Shown here: one piece after another, positions 49,662-59,048 of the stretch | How positions within the stretch are numbered: the first letter of the stretch is position 1 | How the letters are laid out: every line of letters begins with the position of its first letter | NCBI GenBank assembly: GCA_964242925.1 | Contig: CAXTBW010000003.1 | Span: forward strand, 1 to 64,000 | Length of the DNA: 64,000 nucleotides | Source: LMUY01 sp964242925 | Lineage (GTDB): Bacteria; Pseudomonadota; Alphaproteobacteria; Acetobacterales; Acetobacteraceae | Direction of reading: 5' to 3' | Translations under genes and position numbers: made by a program | The notes under the pieces: generated by a model | The model's input: the letters and a program-made list of their open reading frames with translations, nothing else | Databases searched by the model: none | Told to the model about the DNA's origin: nothing

Positions 49662-52523
49662 CTATAGCGCCGCGGTGATGGCGGCCGACAGCGTCTGCAA
49701 CCCGGCTTCCAGCCCGCCCGTGATGTGGACCCGCAACGCGCGGCGGCCACGCTCCGCAAGCACGTCGAAGTCGCCGCGCGCCTGCGCCGCCTTCACCACG
49801 CTGAACGTGTAGCGCTCACCTGGCACGGCGAGGTCCGCCGCATCCGCTGCGGTGATCTGGGTGAACACGCCGCTGTTAGGTCCGCCCTTATAGGCCTGGC
49901 CTGTCGAGTGCAGGAACCGCGGCCCGAACTCGGCGACCGTGGCGACGCGCTTGGCGTCGCGGATCGCCGTGCGCAGCGTCTGCAGCAGCGCGATGTGCTC
50001 CGGCGTGCGCTGGATGTAGGCGATCAGAGCCGCGTAGTCGCCCTCGCCCAGCCGGGCCAAGTGGGCCTTCATGACCGCCGCCAGGGTGTTGCCGGCCTTG
50101 GACAGCTCGGCGGCGTTCTTCTCGTCGCTGAACAGCTGCACGGCGCCCTCGGTCAGGAATGGCGTCTCGTCCGGCAGCTTGCCGGTGTCGTTGTAGGCGT
50201 TGGTCAGCTTCTTGGTGACGATCTTGCTCGCCTCGACGTCCGGCTGATCGAAGGGATCGATGCCGATGATCGAGCCGGCCACGGCGGTGGCGAACTCCCA
50301 TAGAAAGAACGCTTGGCCGATCTGCATCGTGTTGGTCAGCTCCACCGTCACGACCGGCTGCCCGGCCTTGGCGAGCGCGCCCATGGCGGCCTCCTGCGCC
50401 GGGTCGGGCGCGTCGCGCAGGCGCAGGTAGGCGAATACGCGGTCGTCGCCGTAATGCGAGGCGTCGGCCAGCGGTTCGTTGTCCACGGGGACGATGCCGT
50501 GGCCCTGCTTGCCGGTGCTCTCGGCCAGCAGCTGCTCCAGCCAGGCGCCCACGTCGGCAATGCCAGGCGAGGCCACGATGGTGACCTTGTCGCGCCCAGT
50601 GGTGGCGCCGATGCCCAACACGGCGCCGAGCTGCACGCCAAGGTTCTGCGAGGGCGGCGTGCCGGCGGCGCAGGCGCGCACCATCAAGGCGGTTGCGTGC
50701 AGGAACTGCTCGACGTCGACGCCCATCGCCGCGGCTGGGACCATGCCGAAGTTGGACAGCACGGAGTAGCGGCCGCCGATTGCCGGGTCGCCGTAGAAGA
50801 TGTTGCGGAAGCCGTCGGACTCCGCGACCGTCTGCATGTGCGACTTGGGGTCGGTGATCGCCACGAAGTGGGAAGCGGCCTTGTCGGCGCCAACCGCCTT
50901 GGTCATCGCGTCGAAGAAATACGCCTTCAGGATGTTCGGCTCGAGCGTGCCGCCGGACTTGCTGGACACGATGCACAATGTGGTCGCCATCGTGACCTTC
51001 GCTTCGAACGCCGCGATCTGCTGCGGGTCGGTGCTGTCCAGCACGTGCAAGGTCGGATAGCCGCCGCGCTTGCCGAACGTCTCGGCCAGAACCTCCGGCC
51101 CGAGGCTTGAGCCGCCCATGCCGAGCAGCAGCACATCGGTGAATCCGGCAGCCTTCACGTCCTCCTGGAAGGCCTGCAGGGTGGCCAAGTTGGCAATGCG
51201 GTCGTTCACGATGTCAAGCCAGGCGAGCCATTTGGCCTCGTCTTTGCCAGTCCACAGCGACGCTTCGCGCGCCCAGAGGTCCCGCACCTTGCCGGCCTCG
51301 CGCCAATCGTCCAGCGCCTCGTCGACCGCCTTGCCCATCGCCTCGGGAAGGGACGTGGTCAGGGTCGCCAGCTTGCCGCCGAGCATCTTGCTGCGCTTGG
51401 CCGCGACAGCCCCCAATAGGTCGTCGGCGGCCTTGGCGAATTGCTTCACGCCGTCCTCGACCAAGTCATGGGTAACCTTGTCGAGGTCGAGGCCGAGCCG
51501 CTTGGCCGTGCCGAGCACCTCCTTCGCGTCGTCGACGCCGACGGTAAGCGCCTCCTTGCCATGGCCGTGGTCGCGGTAGGCGTCCATGGTCGCGGGCGGC
51601 ATGGTGTTGACGGTCTCGCGGCCAATCAGCTCGTCCACGTACAGCGTGTCCGGATACGCTTTGTCCTTCACGCCGGTGCTGGCCCACAGCAGGCGCTGCG
51701 GCATGGCGCCCGCCGAGGCGAGCTTCTTCCAGCGTTCGCTGCCGACCAGTTCGAGGTAGTGCTGATACGCCATCTTCGCGTTGGCGATGGCGACCTTGCC
51801 GCGCAGGCGCTTCAGCTCGGGCGCCTCCTGTCCGCCGGCCGCGGCGCGCGCGTCGATCTGCTTGTCGATCTGCGCGTCGATGCGGCTGACGAAGAAGCTC
51901 GCGACGCTGGCCACGCGGCTGACGTCGCCGCCTTTCTCCTTGAAGTGCTCCAGCCCGGCGATGAACGCCTCCGCGACGTCCTTGTACGCCTTCTGCGCGA
52001 ACAGCAGGGTGACGTTGATGTTCATGCCCTCGCCGATCAGCGTCGTGATTGCCGGCGTGCCCTCCACCGTCCCTGGAACCTTCACCATGAGGTTGTCGCG
52101 CCCGACCAGCTTCCACAGCCGCCGCGCCTCGGCGACGGTGTCCTCCGTGCGCAGAGCGAGGTAAGGCGACACCTCGAGCGACACGTAGCCGTCGACGCGA
52201 TTGGTGGCGTCGTACACCGGGCGCAGCAGGTCCGCGGCGTGCTGGATGTCCTGGATCGCCAGGCTCTCGTAGACGGTCTGCGCGTCCAGGTCGCCCTTGT
52301 CGGCGAGCTCCTTGAACCCGGCGTCGTAGTTCGGGCCGTGACCCATCGCCTTCTCGAAAATCGACGGGTTGGACGTCATGCCTTTCAGCCCGTCGCGGTC
52401 GATCATGGTCTGCAGCGACCCGTCGGTCAGGAAAGCGCGCTCGATGAAGTCCAGCCAGGGAGACTGGCCGAGCGCCTCGAGCGCCTTCAGCGAGTTGGTG
52501 GTGGTCGGGGAGTTGATGTCCAT
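49662..52523 (-). CDS. Bifunctional transaldolase / glucose-6-phosphate isomerase fusion
   Basis: A 953-residue Tal-Pgi fusion. The transaldolase half (about 1-375) shows MTSNPSIFEKAMG, the Schiff-base Lys segment NLMVKVPGTVEGTPAI, and ASTGVKDKAYPDTLYVDELIG. The isomerase half (about 385-953) shows DVLLLGMGGSSLGPEVLAE, VSSKSGGTLEPN and a C-terminal FGPRFLHSTGQAYKGG. It links erythrose/sedoheptulose chemistry to glucose-6-P recycling. Such fusions are known in Gluconobacter and relatives. It starts 12 bases after tkt. Confidence 0.96.
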   Translation of the reverse strand: MDINSPTTTNSLKALEALGQSPWLDFIERAFLTDGSLQTMIDRDGLKGMTSNPSIFEKAMGHGPNYDAGFKELADKGDLDAQTVYESLAIQDIQHAADLLRPVYDATNRVDGYVSLEVSPYLALRTEDTVAEARRLWKLVGRDNLMVKVPGTVEGTPAITTLIGEGMNINVTLLFAQKAYKDVAEAFIAGLEHFKEKGGDVSRVASVASFFVSRIDAQIDKQIDARAAAGGQEAPELKRLRGKVAIANAKMAYQHYLELVGSERWKKLASAGAMPQRLLWASTGVKDKAYPDTLYVDELIGRETVNTMPPATMDAYRDHGHGKEALTVGVDDAKEVLGTAKRLGLDLDKVTHDLVEDGVKQFAKAADDLLGAVAAKRSKMLGGKLATLTTSLPEAMGKAVDEALDDWREAGKVRDLWAREASLWTGKDEAKWLAWLDIVNDRIANLATLQAFQEDVKAAGFTDVLLLGMGGSSLGPEVLAETFGKRGGYPTLHVLDSTDPQQIAAFEAKVTMATTLCIVSSKSGGTLEPNILKAYFFDAMTKAVGADKAASHFVAITDPKSHMQTVAESDGFRNIFYGDPAIGGRYSVLSNFGMVPAAAMGVDVEQFLHATALMVRACAAGTPPSQNLGVQLGAVLGIGATTGRDKVTIVASPGIADVGAWLEQLLAESTGKQGHGIVPVDNEPLADASHYGDDRVFAYLRLRDAPDPAQEAAMGALAKAGQPVVTVELTNTMQIGQAFFLWEFATAVAGSIIGIDPFDQPDVEASKIVTKKLTNAYNDTGKLPDETPFLTEGAVQLFSDEKNAAELSKAGNTLAAVMKAHLARLGEGDYAALIAYIQRTPEHIALLQTLRTAIRDAKRVATVAEFGPRFLHSTGQAYKGGPNSGVFTQITAADAADLAVPGERYTFSVVKAAQARGDFDVLAERGRRALRVHITGGLEAGLQTLSAAITAAL

Positions 52524-52535
52524 GGTGGCCGGCTC

Positions 52536-54620
52536 CTAGCGCTTGGCTTGTTTGCGGGCTGCGTCCAGCACGGCTTCGGGGGTGAAGCCGAACTGCTTCT
52601 GCAAGGCGGCGAGGGGCGCCGAAGCGCCGAAGGTGTGCATGCCGATCATGGCGCCGCCCCAGCCGATGTAGCGGTCCCAACCGAGCGTGGCCGCCTGCTC
52701 GACGGCGACCCGGCCCTTGACGGACGGCGGCAGGACGCTCTCGCGGTAAGCCTCGTCCTGCTGCTCGAACAGCTCCCACGACGGCATCGACACGACGCGG
52801 GCCTTCACGCCCTCGGCCTTCAGCGCCTCGTACGCGCCCATGCAGAGCGCCAGCTCCGACCCGGTCGCCATCAGGATGACGGACGGTGCGCCCTCGCAAT
52901 CCGCAACGGTGTAGGCGCCCTTGTGGAGCCCCTTGGCGGAGGCGAACTTGCTGCGGTCGATGGTCGGCAGCGCCTGGCGGCTGAGGATGAGGCTGACCGG
53001 ACGGTTGTGCACCGTCATCGCCACGCGCCAGGCCTCGGCGACCTCGTTGGCGTCCGCCGGGCGCAGCGTGATCATGCCGGGGATGGCGCGCAGGGTGGCG
53101 ATCTGCTCGATCGGCTGGTGGGTCGGACCGTCCTCGCCGACGCCGATGCTGTCATGGGTGAAGATGTAGATGACCGGCAGCTCCATGATGGCGGAGAGCC
53201 GGATGGGCGCCTTCATGTAATCGGAGAAGATGAGGAAGCCGCTGCCGTAGGAACGCAGGCCGGACAGCGCGATGCCGTTCACGATGGAGCCCATCGCGTG
53301 CTCGCGGATGCCGAAATGCAGGTTGCGGCCGCCGTAGTTGTCCGCCTCGAACGATCCGACGCCGTCGAAGGTGAGGTTGGACTTGGTGGAGGGCGCCAGG
53401 TCCGCCGCGCCGCCCAGCAGCCATGGCACGTGCTTGGCGACGGCGTTCAGCACCTTCTGCGAGGAATCGCGCGACGCAACGCCCTTCTCGTCCGCCGGGA
53501 ACACGGGGATGTCGCTGTCCCAGCCGTCCGGCAGCTCGTGGCGGTCGATCATCTCGATCTCCGCGGCCAGCTCGGGGTAGGCTTCGCGATAACGCGCGAA
53601 CAGGTCCATCCACTCCTTGCGACCGGCGGCGCCGCGCGCGCCCATCACCTCGGCGAAGCGTTCGTGGACGCCGTCGGGAACCAGGAATTGCGCGTCCTCG
53701 GGCCAGCCGTAGCTGCGCTTGGCGCCGCGGATCTCCTCGTCGCCGAGCGGCTCGCCATGCGCCTCGCGGGTGCCGGCCTTCTTCGGGGCGCCGAAGCCGA
53801 TGATGCTGTGCACCACGACGATAGTGGGCCCCGCCGTATACGCCTTGGCTTCCTCCAGCGCCGCCTTGACCTTGGCGGTGTCGTTTGCGTCGTCGACGTG
53901 GATGACGTTCCACTCCATCGCCTTCAGCCGCGCGCCGACGTCGTCGCTGAACGCCAGGCTGGTGGCGCCCTCGATGGTGATGTGGTTGCTGTCGTAGATC
54001 CACGTCAGGTTGCTGAGATGCAGGTGCCCGGCGACGGAGGCGGCCTCGTTGGACACGCCCTCCATCATGCAGCCGTCGCCGCATAGCGCGTACACGTGGT
54101 AGTCGTACAGCGGGAACCCGGGCTTGTTGTAGCGGTGCGCCATGAAGCGTTGCGCCATCGCCATGCCGACGCTGTTGGACACGCCCTGCGCCAGCGGCCC
54201 AGTCGTGGTCTCGACGCCCGAGGTCAAGCGGTATTCCGGGTGGCCCGGCGTCACCGACGAGAGTTGGCGGAATTGCCGGATGTCGTCGATCGTGACCGCG
54301 TAGGGACCCTTGTCCTTGTGCTCGATGTCGGACGCCACCTGCGCCAGGTGCAGCAGCGAGTAGAGCAACATCGAGGCGTGGCCGACCGACAGCACGAAGC
54401 GGTCGCGGTTGGGCCAGTGCGGGTCCGCCGGGTCGTAGCGCAGCATCTGCTGCCACAGGGTGTAGGCGACCGGCGCCATGCCCATCGGGGTTCCGGGATG
54501 GCCCGATTTCGCCTTCTGGACGGCATCCATGGACAGGGTGCGAATCGTGTTGATGGCGACCTGGTCGATGTCGCCTTGCGGCTTGGTGGACGCGGAATGC
54601 GTCTGTACCGGCTGGTCCAT
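52536..54620 (-). CDS. tkt: Transketolase
   Basis: A 694-residue thiamine-diphosphate enzyme. INTIRTLSMDAVQKAKSGHPGTPMGMAPVAYTLW start, the cofactor motif GDGCMMEGVSNEAASVAGHL-x-LSNLTWIYDSN, and DSIGVGEDGPTHQPIEQ in the second domain are all typical. ATG 54620 has AGGGGA seven bases upstream. It is the first gene of the pentose-phosphate operon; an inverted repeat lies 58-81 bases ahead. Confidence 0.98.
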   Translation of the reverse strand: MDQPVQTHSASTKPQGDIDQVAINTIRTLSMDAVQKAKSGHPGTPMGMAPVAYTLWQQMLRYDPADPHWPNRDRFVLSVGHASMLLYSLLHLAQVASDIEHKDKGPYAVTIDDIRQFRQLSSVTPGHPEYRLTSGVETTTGPLAQGVSNSVGMAMAQRFMAHRYNKPGFPLYDYHVYALCGDGCMMEGVSNEAASVAGHLHLSNLTWIYDSNHITIEGATSLAFSDDVGARLKAMEWNVIHVDDANDTAKVKAALEEAKAYTAGPTIVVVHSIIGFGAPKKAGTREAHGEPLGDEEIRGAKRSYGWPEDAQFLVPDGVHERFAEVMGARGAAGRKEWMDLFARYREAYPELAAEIEMIDRHELPDGWDSDIPVFPADEKGVASRDSSQKVLNAVAKHVPWLLGGAADLAPSTKSNLTFDGVGSFEADNYGGRNLHFGIREHAMGSIVNGIALSGLRSYGSGFLIFSDYMKAPIRLSAIMELPVIYIFTHDSIGVGEDGPTHQPIEQIATLRAIPGMITLRPADANEVAEAWRVAMTVHNRPVSLILSRQALPTIDRSKFASAKGLHKGAYTVADCEGAPSVILMATGSELALCMGAYEALKAEGVKARVVSMPSWELFEQQDEAYRESVLPPSVKGRVAVEQAATLGWDRYIGWGGAMIGMHTFGASAPLAALQKQFGFTPEAVLDAARKQAKR

Positions 54621-54677
54621 CGTCTGTTCCCCTATGTCATACCCGGCGTGGCAGCGCCGGCCGCGAGCGCTCACGCC

Positions 54678-54701
54678 GCCTAGCATGCCACGCCTCTAGG
54701 C
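54678..54701. promoter_or_regulatory. Inverted repeat upstream of tkt
   Basis: GCCTAG (54678-54683) and CTAGGC (54696-54701), separated by 12 bases, with a third CTAGGC at 54833-54838 just before the divergent kinase gene. The position 58-81 bases ahead of tkt suits an operator for a dimeric regulator. The rest of the 235-base divergent gap shows TGAC-N5-GTCA (near 54755) and no clear -35/-10 pair. Confidence 0.4.
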
Positions 54702-54855
54702 AAAACCCATGGCCACACGCTTACACCCTACCCCGCGTCGCTGGCCCTGGTTGGTGACACATGGTCAGCGCCGCTCACTATCACGTGAACGAATGTGCAT
54801 CGCATAATCCGGCGCCGCGGCTGACGAACACACTAGGCGAAACCATAACAACTCC

Positions 54856-56355
54856 ATGTTGCAGATCCCTGTTTTGGAGCGTTCACCCGGGCGGGTTTTA
54901 AACCGCGGCGACTTGCTCGCCCTGCTCGCTTGCATAACGCTTCTGCTAAGCATCGGCGCCGCGGCCGCCTGGCAGTCGGAGGCGAACGCCGCGGCGCTGC
55001 GGCTCGCGCGACAGACGCGGCTGCTGCGCGACCAGGTGACGGGCCTGATGCTCGCTGCGCAGGAGGCGGAGTCGTCGCAGCGGGGCTATCTGCTGACGCT
55101 CGACCCGACCTATCTGGAACCGTTCACCGATGCGGAACGGAAAACGCCGCCCTTGTTGGCGGACCTGGCGTCCAGCTGGCCCGGAGATCCGCGCAGCATG
55201 GTCTTGCGCGACGTGCTGGCCGCCAAGTTCGCAGAGCTCGGCGAAACGATCCGGCTGGCGCGGTCCGGCGATCAGGCCGGTGCGATGCGGATCGTGCGAT
55301 CGAACGCCGGCAACGAGGCGATGCAGGTCATCCGCCAAACCGTCTCGGCGTTGGAGACGGAGTTGGACGCGAGGCTGGCCGGGCAGGTGGCGGCGATGAC
55401 GCGGGGCGGCCGGTTGCTGGTCGCCATCGACTTGGCCGGGCTGGCGATGATCTTCGCATTGGCCGGGCTGATCGCGCTGGGCTTGCGGCGCACGGTGGCG
55501 ACCCTGCGGACGTCGCAGGCGCAGACCGCCACAGCGTACGGCGCGCTTGAACTGGTGAACGAAGGGCTGGACGAAATGGTCCGGCAGCGCACGGCCGACT
55601 TGTCGAATGCGAATGAGGAGATCCAGCGGTTCGCCTACATCGTGTCGCATGACCTGCGTGCGCCGCTGGTCAACATCATGGGCTTCACCAGCGAGCTGGA
55701 CCAGGCATCTGCGATGTTGCTGGAACATGCGTCGGCCGAGGCAACGCCGGGTCACGTGCGGGAGATCGTGGCGAACGAGATTCCGGAAGCGCTGCGGTTC
55801 ATCCGCTCCTCGACGACGAAGATGGACGGGCTGATCAAGGCGATCCTGCGGCTGTCGCGGGAGGGACGGCGCGTGCTGGCGCCGGAGCCGCTCGACATGG
55901 CGGCGACGTTGCGCACCTTGATGGACAGCCTGGAGCACCAGGCCTCGCAGAAGGCGGCGACGGTCAGCATCGGATCGGTCCCCGCGATCACGGCGGACCG
56001 GCTGGCGGTGGAGCAGGTGTTCGGCAACGTGTTGGAGAACGCGTTGAAATACCTCAAGCCGGGCCGCCCGGGCGTGATCAGCGTGACAGGACGGGTGGAC
56101 GGCGCCATGGCCTGCTTCGAGGTGACCGACAACGGCCGCGGCATTGCGGAACGCGACTACGAGCGGGTGTTCGACCTGTTTCGCCGCGCCGGCGACCAGT
56201 CGGTGCCCGGCGAAGGCATTGGGCTGGCGCATGTCCGCGCCCTGGTGCGGCGGCTGGGCGGCACAATTGGTTGCAGTTCGACGTTGGACATTGGCTCGAC
56301 GTTCATCATCTGTCTGCCGCAGTCGCCGCAATGGGCGAGGGAGACGGTCGCGTGA
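54856..56355 (+). CDS. CHASE3-domain sensor histidine kinase
   Basis: A 499-residue membrane kinase: two membrane helices (about 20-40 and 188-212) bracket an extracytoplasmic CHASE3 domain with ESSQRGYLLTLDPTYLEPF. Next come a linker helix, HisKA with FAYIVSHDLRAPLVNIMGF (His near residue 270), and HATPase_c with NVLENALKYLKPG, DNGRGIAERDYERVFDLF and GEGIGLA. The ligand is unknown. It overlaps the next regulator gene, forming a three-gene signalling unit. Confidence 0.92.
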   Translation: MLQIPVLERSPGRVLNRGDLLALLACITLLLSIGAAAAWQSEANAAALRLARQTRLLRDQVTGLMLAAQEAESSQRGYLLTLDPTYLEPFTDAERKTPPLLADLASSWPGDPRSMVLRDVLAAKFAELGETIRLARSGDQAGAMRIVRSNAGNEAMQVIRQTVSALETELDARLAGQVAAMTRGGRLLVAIDLAGLAMIFALAGLIALGLRRTVATLRTSQAQTATAYGALELVNEGLDEMVRQRTADLSNANEEIQRFAYIVSHDLRAPLVNIMGFTSELDQASAMLLEHASAEATPGHVREIVANEIPEALRFIRSSTTKMDGLIKAILRLSREGRRVLAPEPLDMAATLRTLMDSLEHQASQKAATVSIGSVPAITADRLAVEQVFGNVLENALKYLKPGRPGVISVTGRVDGAMACFEVTDNGRGIAERDYERVFDLFRRAGDQSVPGEGIGLAHVRALVRRLGGTIGCSSTLDIGSTFIICLPQSPQWARETVA

Positions 56356-56792
56356 ACGCCAACCCGGTGACGATCCTGCTGATCGAGGACGATCCCGGCC
56401 ATGCCCGGTTGATCGAGAAGAACGTGCGCCGCGCGGGGGTGAACAACGCCATCACGCCCTTTACCGACGGCACGGCGGCGATGGAGCACCTGTTCGGGAC
56501 CTCGCCGGGCGGTGGCCGCCGGGTGCAGCTGCCGGTGCTGGTGCTGCTGGACCTGAACCTGCCGGACATGAGCGGGACCGACATCCTGGCGCGGATCAAG
56601 TCCGACGAGCTGCTGCGCCGGGTCCCCGTGATCGTGCTGACGACGACGGACGACAAGCTGGAGATCCAGCGCTGCTACGACCTCGGCTGCAACGTCTACA
56701 TCACCAAACCGGTCGAGTACGAGAGCTTCGCCGTGGCGATCCGGCAGCTCGGCCTGTTCCTCGCGGTGATGCAGGTCCCCGAGTCGGATTGA
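56352..56792 (+). CDS. Single-domain response regulator (Rcp1-like)
   Basis: A 146-residue receiver starting at GTG 56352 (GTGA overlap). ILLIEDDPGHARLIEKNVRRAG, phosphoacceptor Asp67 in LLDLNLPDMSG, VLTTTDD and YITKPVEYESF. The 15-residue insertion before Asp67 is characteristic of Rcp1-type regulators that serve CHASE3 or phytochrome kinases. It probably shuttles phosphate from the upstream kinase. Confidence 0.92.
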   Translation: MNANPVTILLIEDDPGHARLIEKNVRRAGVNNAITPFTDGTAAMEHLFGTSPGGGRRVQLPVLVLLDLNLPDMSGTDILARIKSDELLRRVPVIVLTTTDDKLEIQRCYDLGCNVYITKPVEYESFAVAIRQLGLFLAVMQVPESD

Positions 56793-56794
56793 CG

Positions 56795-57856
56795 GTGCCA
56801 GACGGCCCCGCCGCTCCGGTCCGCGTGCTGTATGTGGACGACGACACCGGCACTTGCCGTCTGGTGCGGCGGCATCTGGAGCGCGAGGGATTCAGCGTCG
56901 AGGTCGCCGGCGATGGCGAGTTGGGGTTGGAGCGGGCGCGGGCGCAGTCGTTCGACGTGATTGCGCTGGACCACTACATGCCCGGCCGCGACGGGCTGGA
57001 CGTGCTGGCCGACCTCATCGCGCTGCCCAACGCCCCGCCGGTGATCTTCGTCACGGCGGCGGAGGAGCCGCGGATCGCCGTGACCGCGCTGAAGGCGGGC
57101 GCGTTCGACTACGTGGTGAAGGACGTGCAGGGCACGTTCCTGGAGTTCATGGGCACCTCCATCCGCCAGTCGCAGGTGCAGGCGCGGCTGCGGCGCGAGC
57201 GGGCGGCGGCGCTGTTGGAGCTGCAGGACAGCCGCGACCGGCTGGAGACGTTGGCGGCGCAGCAGGCGGTGCTGCTGAAGGAGGTCAACCACCGGGTCGC
57301 CAACAGCTTGCAGCTGATCTCGTCGCTGATCGGGCTGCAGGGCCGCAAGGTGGCCGACCCGGACGCGCGGGAGGCGCTGAAGCGCGCTGCGGAGCGGGTG
57401 GAGGCGGTGATGCTGGTGCACCGGCGGCTCTACACCAGCAACGACGTCGAGTTCGTGGCGATGGACCAGTACCTCGAGGGCCTGATCGAGGAGCTTCGGC
57501 GGGCGGTTGCGGCGGAGGAACGGCCGGGCCGGATCACCGTGACATCGGACCCGATCCGGGTGGAGACGGATAAAGCGGTGTCGCTAGGGCTGATCGTGAA
57601 CGAGCTGGTCACCAACGCGCTGAAATACGCCTACCCGGGCCGGGATGGCGACATCCGCGTCAGCTTCGAGCGCAAGGCGGGCGCGATCCAGCTGACCGTC
57701 GAGGATGATGGCGTGGGCTACGTGGATGGCGCGGCGCCGAAGGGCAGCGGGTTGGGCGGCGTGATCGTCAACGCGATGGCGCGCATGGTGAAGGCGACGG
57801 TGGCGCTCGACCCGGCGCATAGCGGCACGCGGGTGGTGCTCAGCCTGGCTGAGTGA
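56795..57856 (+). CDS. Receiver-HisKA_2 fusion kinase
   Basis: A 353-residue cytoplasmic protein: N-terminal receiver (1-125; VLYVDDD, Asp59 in ALDHYMPGRDG), coiled linker, then HisKA_2 with His166 in LLKEVNHRVANSLQLISSLIGLQ and an HWE/HisKA_2-type ATPase domain (LGLIVNELVTNALKYAYPG, DDGVGY). GTG 56795 or TTG 56789 may be the start. Such proteins feed the general stress response (PhyR) or other receivers in alphaproteobacteria. Its 3' end overlaps the facing flavoprotein gene by 17 bases. Confidence 0.9.
   Translation: MPDGPAAPVRVLYVDDDTGTCRLVRRHLEREGFSVEVAGDGELGLERARAQSFDVIALDHYMPGRDGLDVLADLIALPNAPPVIFVTAAEEPRIAVTALKAGAFDYVVKDVQGTFLEFMGTSIRQSQVQARLRRERAAALLELQDSRDRLETLAAQQAVLLKEVNHRVANSLQLISSLIGLQGRKVADPDAREALKRAAERVEAVMLVHRRLYTSNDVEFVAMDQYLEGLIEELRRAVAAEERPGRITVTSDPIRVETDKAVSLGLIVNELVTNALKYAYPGRDGDIRVSFERKAGAIQLTVEDDGVGYVDGAAPKGSGLGGVIVNAMARMVKATVALDPAHSGTRVVLSLAE
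57839..57853. terminator. Palindrome in the overlapping 3' ends of two convergent genes
   Basis: CTCAGCC-T-GGCTGAG (57839-57853) is a perfect inverted repeat located inside the coding overlap of the receiver-kinase and flavoprotein genes, next to both stop codons. It could fold as a six-pair stem with a CTG loop on either strand. Confidence 0.45.
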
Positions 57857-59048
57857 TCTGGTTTCGTCGGAGCCAGTTCAGGGCTGCCTCGCCGGCCGCG
57901 AAGCCGGTGCTGAAGGCGGCCTGCAGCAGGTAGCCGCCCGTCGGCGCCTCCCAATCCAGCATCTCCCCGGCGAGGAACACTCCCGGATCCAGGGGAGCGT
58001 CGAACCGGACGCCGCCGGCGGTCGAGATCGCGCGCGCCAGTCCGGTCGTGCCGGACAGCCGCAGCGGCAGCGCCTTGATGGCGCCGGCAAGGTCTGCCCG
58101 GACGCCCGCGCACTCCCGCAGCAGGGCGACCGAGACGGGCGGCAGGCCGGCCGCCTTGCGCAGGAAGGTGGACAGCGACTGGGCGCGGCGCGGGGCCGAG
58201 AGGCGACGGCGCAGCTCGTCCGACGCGAGGTCGGGGCGCAGGTCGAGGGTTGCGACCGCGTGACCGTCGGCGGCGATCGCGTCGCGCAGGGCGGCGCCCA
58301 GGGCATAGAACGGGCCGCCCTCGACGCCGGCCGCGGTGAGCGTGGCATCGCCCGGGACGCGGTTGGCGCCCACCGTGAGCGCGATGCGCTTGAGCGGCGC
58401 GCCCGCGTGACGCGCCATGTGCGGCGACCAGGCGGCGGTGAACCCGCAATTGGCCGGCCGGAACGACGCCAGCGCGGCGCTGGGGAACGCGCTGGCCCAG
58501 GCGCCGTCGGAGCCGAGGCGGGGCCACGAGGCGCCGCCCATCGCCAGGACCAACGGCCCGGGCGGCAGCGTCGCGGCCGGGTCGAACACCGCGGCGCCGT
58601 CCGCGTCCCAGCCGAGCCAGCGGTGGCGCAGGCGGAAGCGCACGCCGAGCCCGTCCAGCCGGCGCAACCAGGCGCGCAGCAGCGGCGACGCCTTCATCGC
58701 GCGCGGGAACACGCGTCCGCTGCTGCCGGTGAACACGGGTTGGCCGAGCGCCTCGCACCAGGCGCGCAAGGCGTCCGGCGGGAAGGCGCGGATGGCGGGC
58801 GCGAGCGCGTCGGTGGCGGCGCCGTAGCGGCCGAGCAGCGCGTCGAGCGGCTCCGCATGGGTGAGGTTCAGCCCACCGGCGCCGGCCATCAGCAGCTTGC
58901 GGCCCGGCGACGGCATGCGGTCGAACACGGTCACGGTCACGCCGCCCAGCGCCATGCGCTCAGCCGCCATCAGGCCGGCGGGCCCGGCGCCGATGACGGT
59001 CGCGGAGACGCTAGCCACATCAGGGTCGTTGGGGGATGCTGCGGTCAT
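57840..59048 (-). CDS. HI0933/TIGR03862-type NAD(P)/FAD-dependent oxidoreductase
   Basis: A 402-residue flavoprotein. SATVIGAGPAGLMAAERMALGG is the dinucleotide-binding motif, followed by SPGRKLLMAGAGGLNLTHAEP, typical of the HI0933-like/TIGR03862 group. A C-terminal second FAD contact lies in TAGGVRFDAPLDPGVFLAGEMLDWEAPTGGYLLQAAFSTG. The reaction is not known for the family. ATG 59048 overlaps the divergent gene's ATG; a GTG at 59018 is an alternative start. Confidence 0.9.
   Translation of the reverse strand: MTAASPNDPDVASVSATVIGAGPAGLMAAERMALGGVTVTVFDRMPSPGRKLLMAGAGGLNLTHAEPLDALLGRYGAATDALAPAIRAFPPDALRAWCEALGQPVFTGSSGRVFPRAMKASPLLRAWLRRLDGLGVRFRLRHRWLGWDADGAAVFDPAATLPPGPLVLAMGGASWPRLGSDGAWASAFPSAALASFRPANCGFTAAWSPHMARHAGAPLKRIALTVGANRVPGDATLTAAGVEGGPFYALGAALRDAIAADGHAVATLDLRPDLASDELRRRLSAPRRAQSLSTFLRKAAGLPPVSVALLRECAGVRADLAGAIKALPLRLSGTTGLARAISTAGGVRFDAPLDPGVFLAGEMLDWEAPTGGYLLQAAFSTGFAAGEAALNWLRRNQITQPG

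Noticed and set aside
51441..54086. An 881-codon open frame on the plus strand opposite tal-pgi and tkt
   Set aside because: The minus-strand genes have clear motifs and family lengths. The frame is Arg/Val/Gly/His-rich, has no recognisable domain, and is a by-product of GC-rich third positions.
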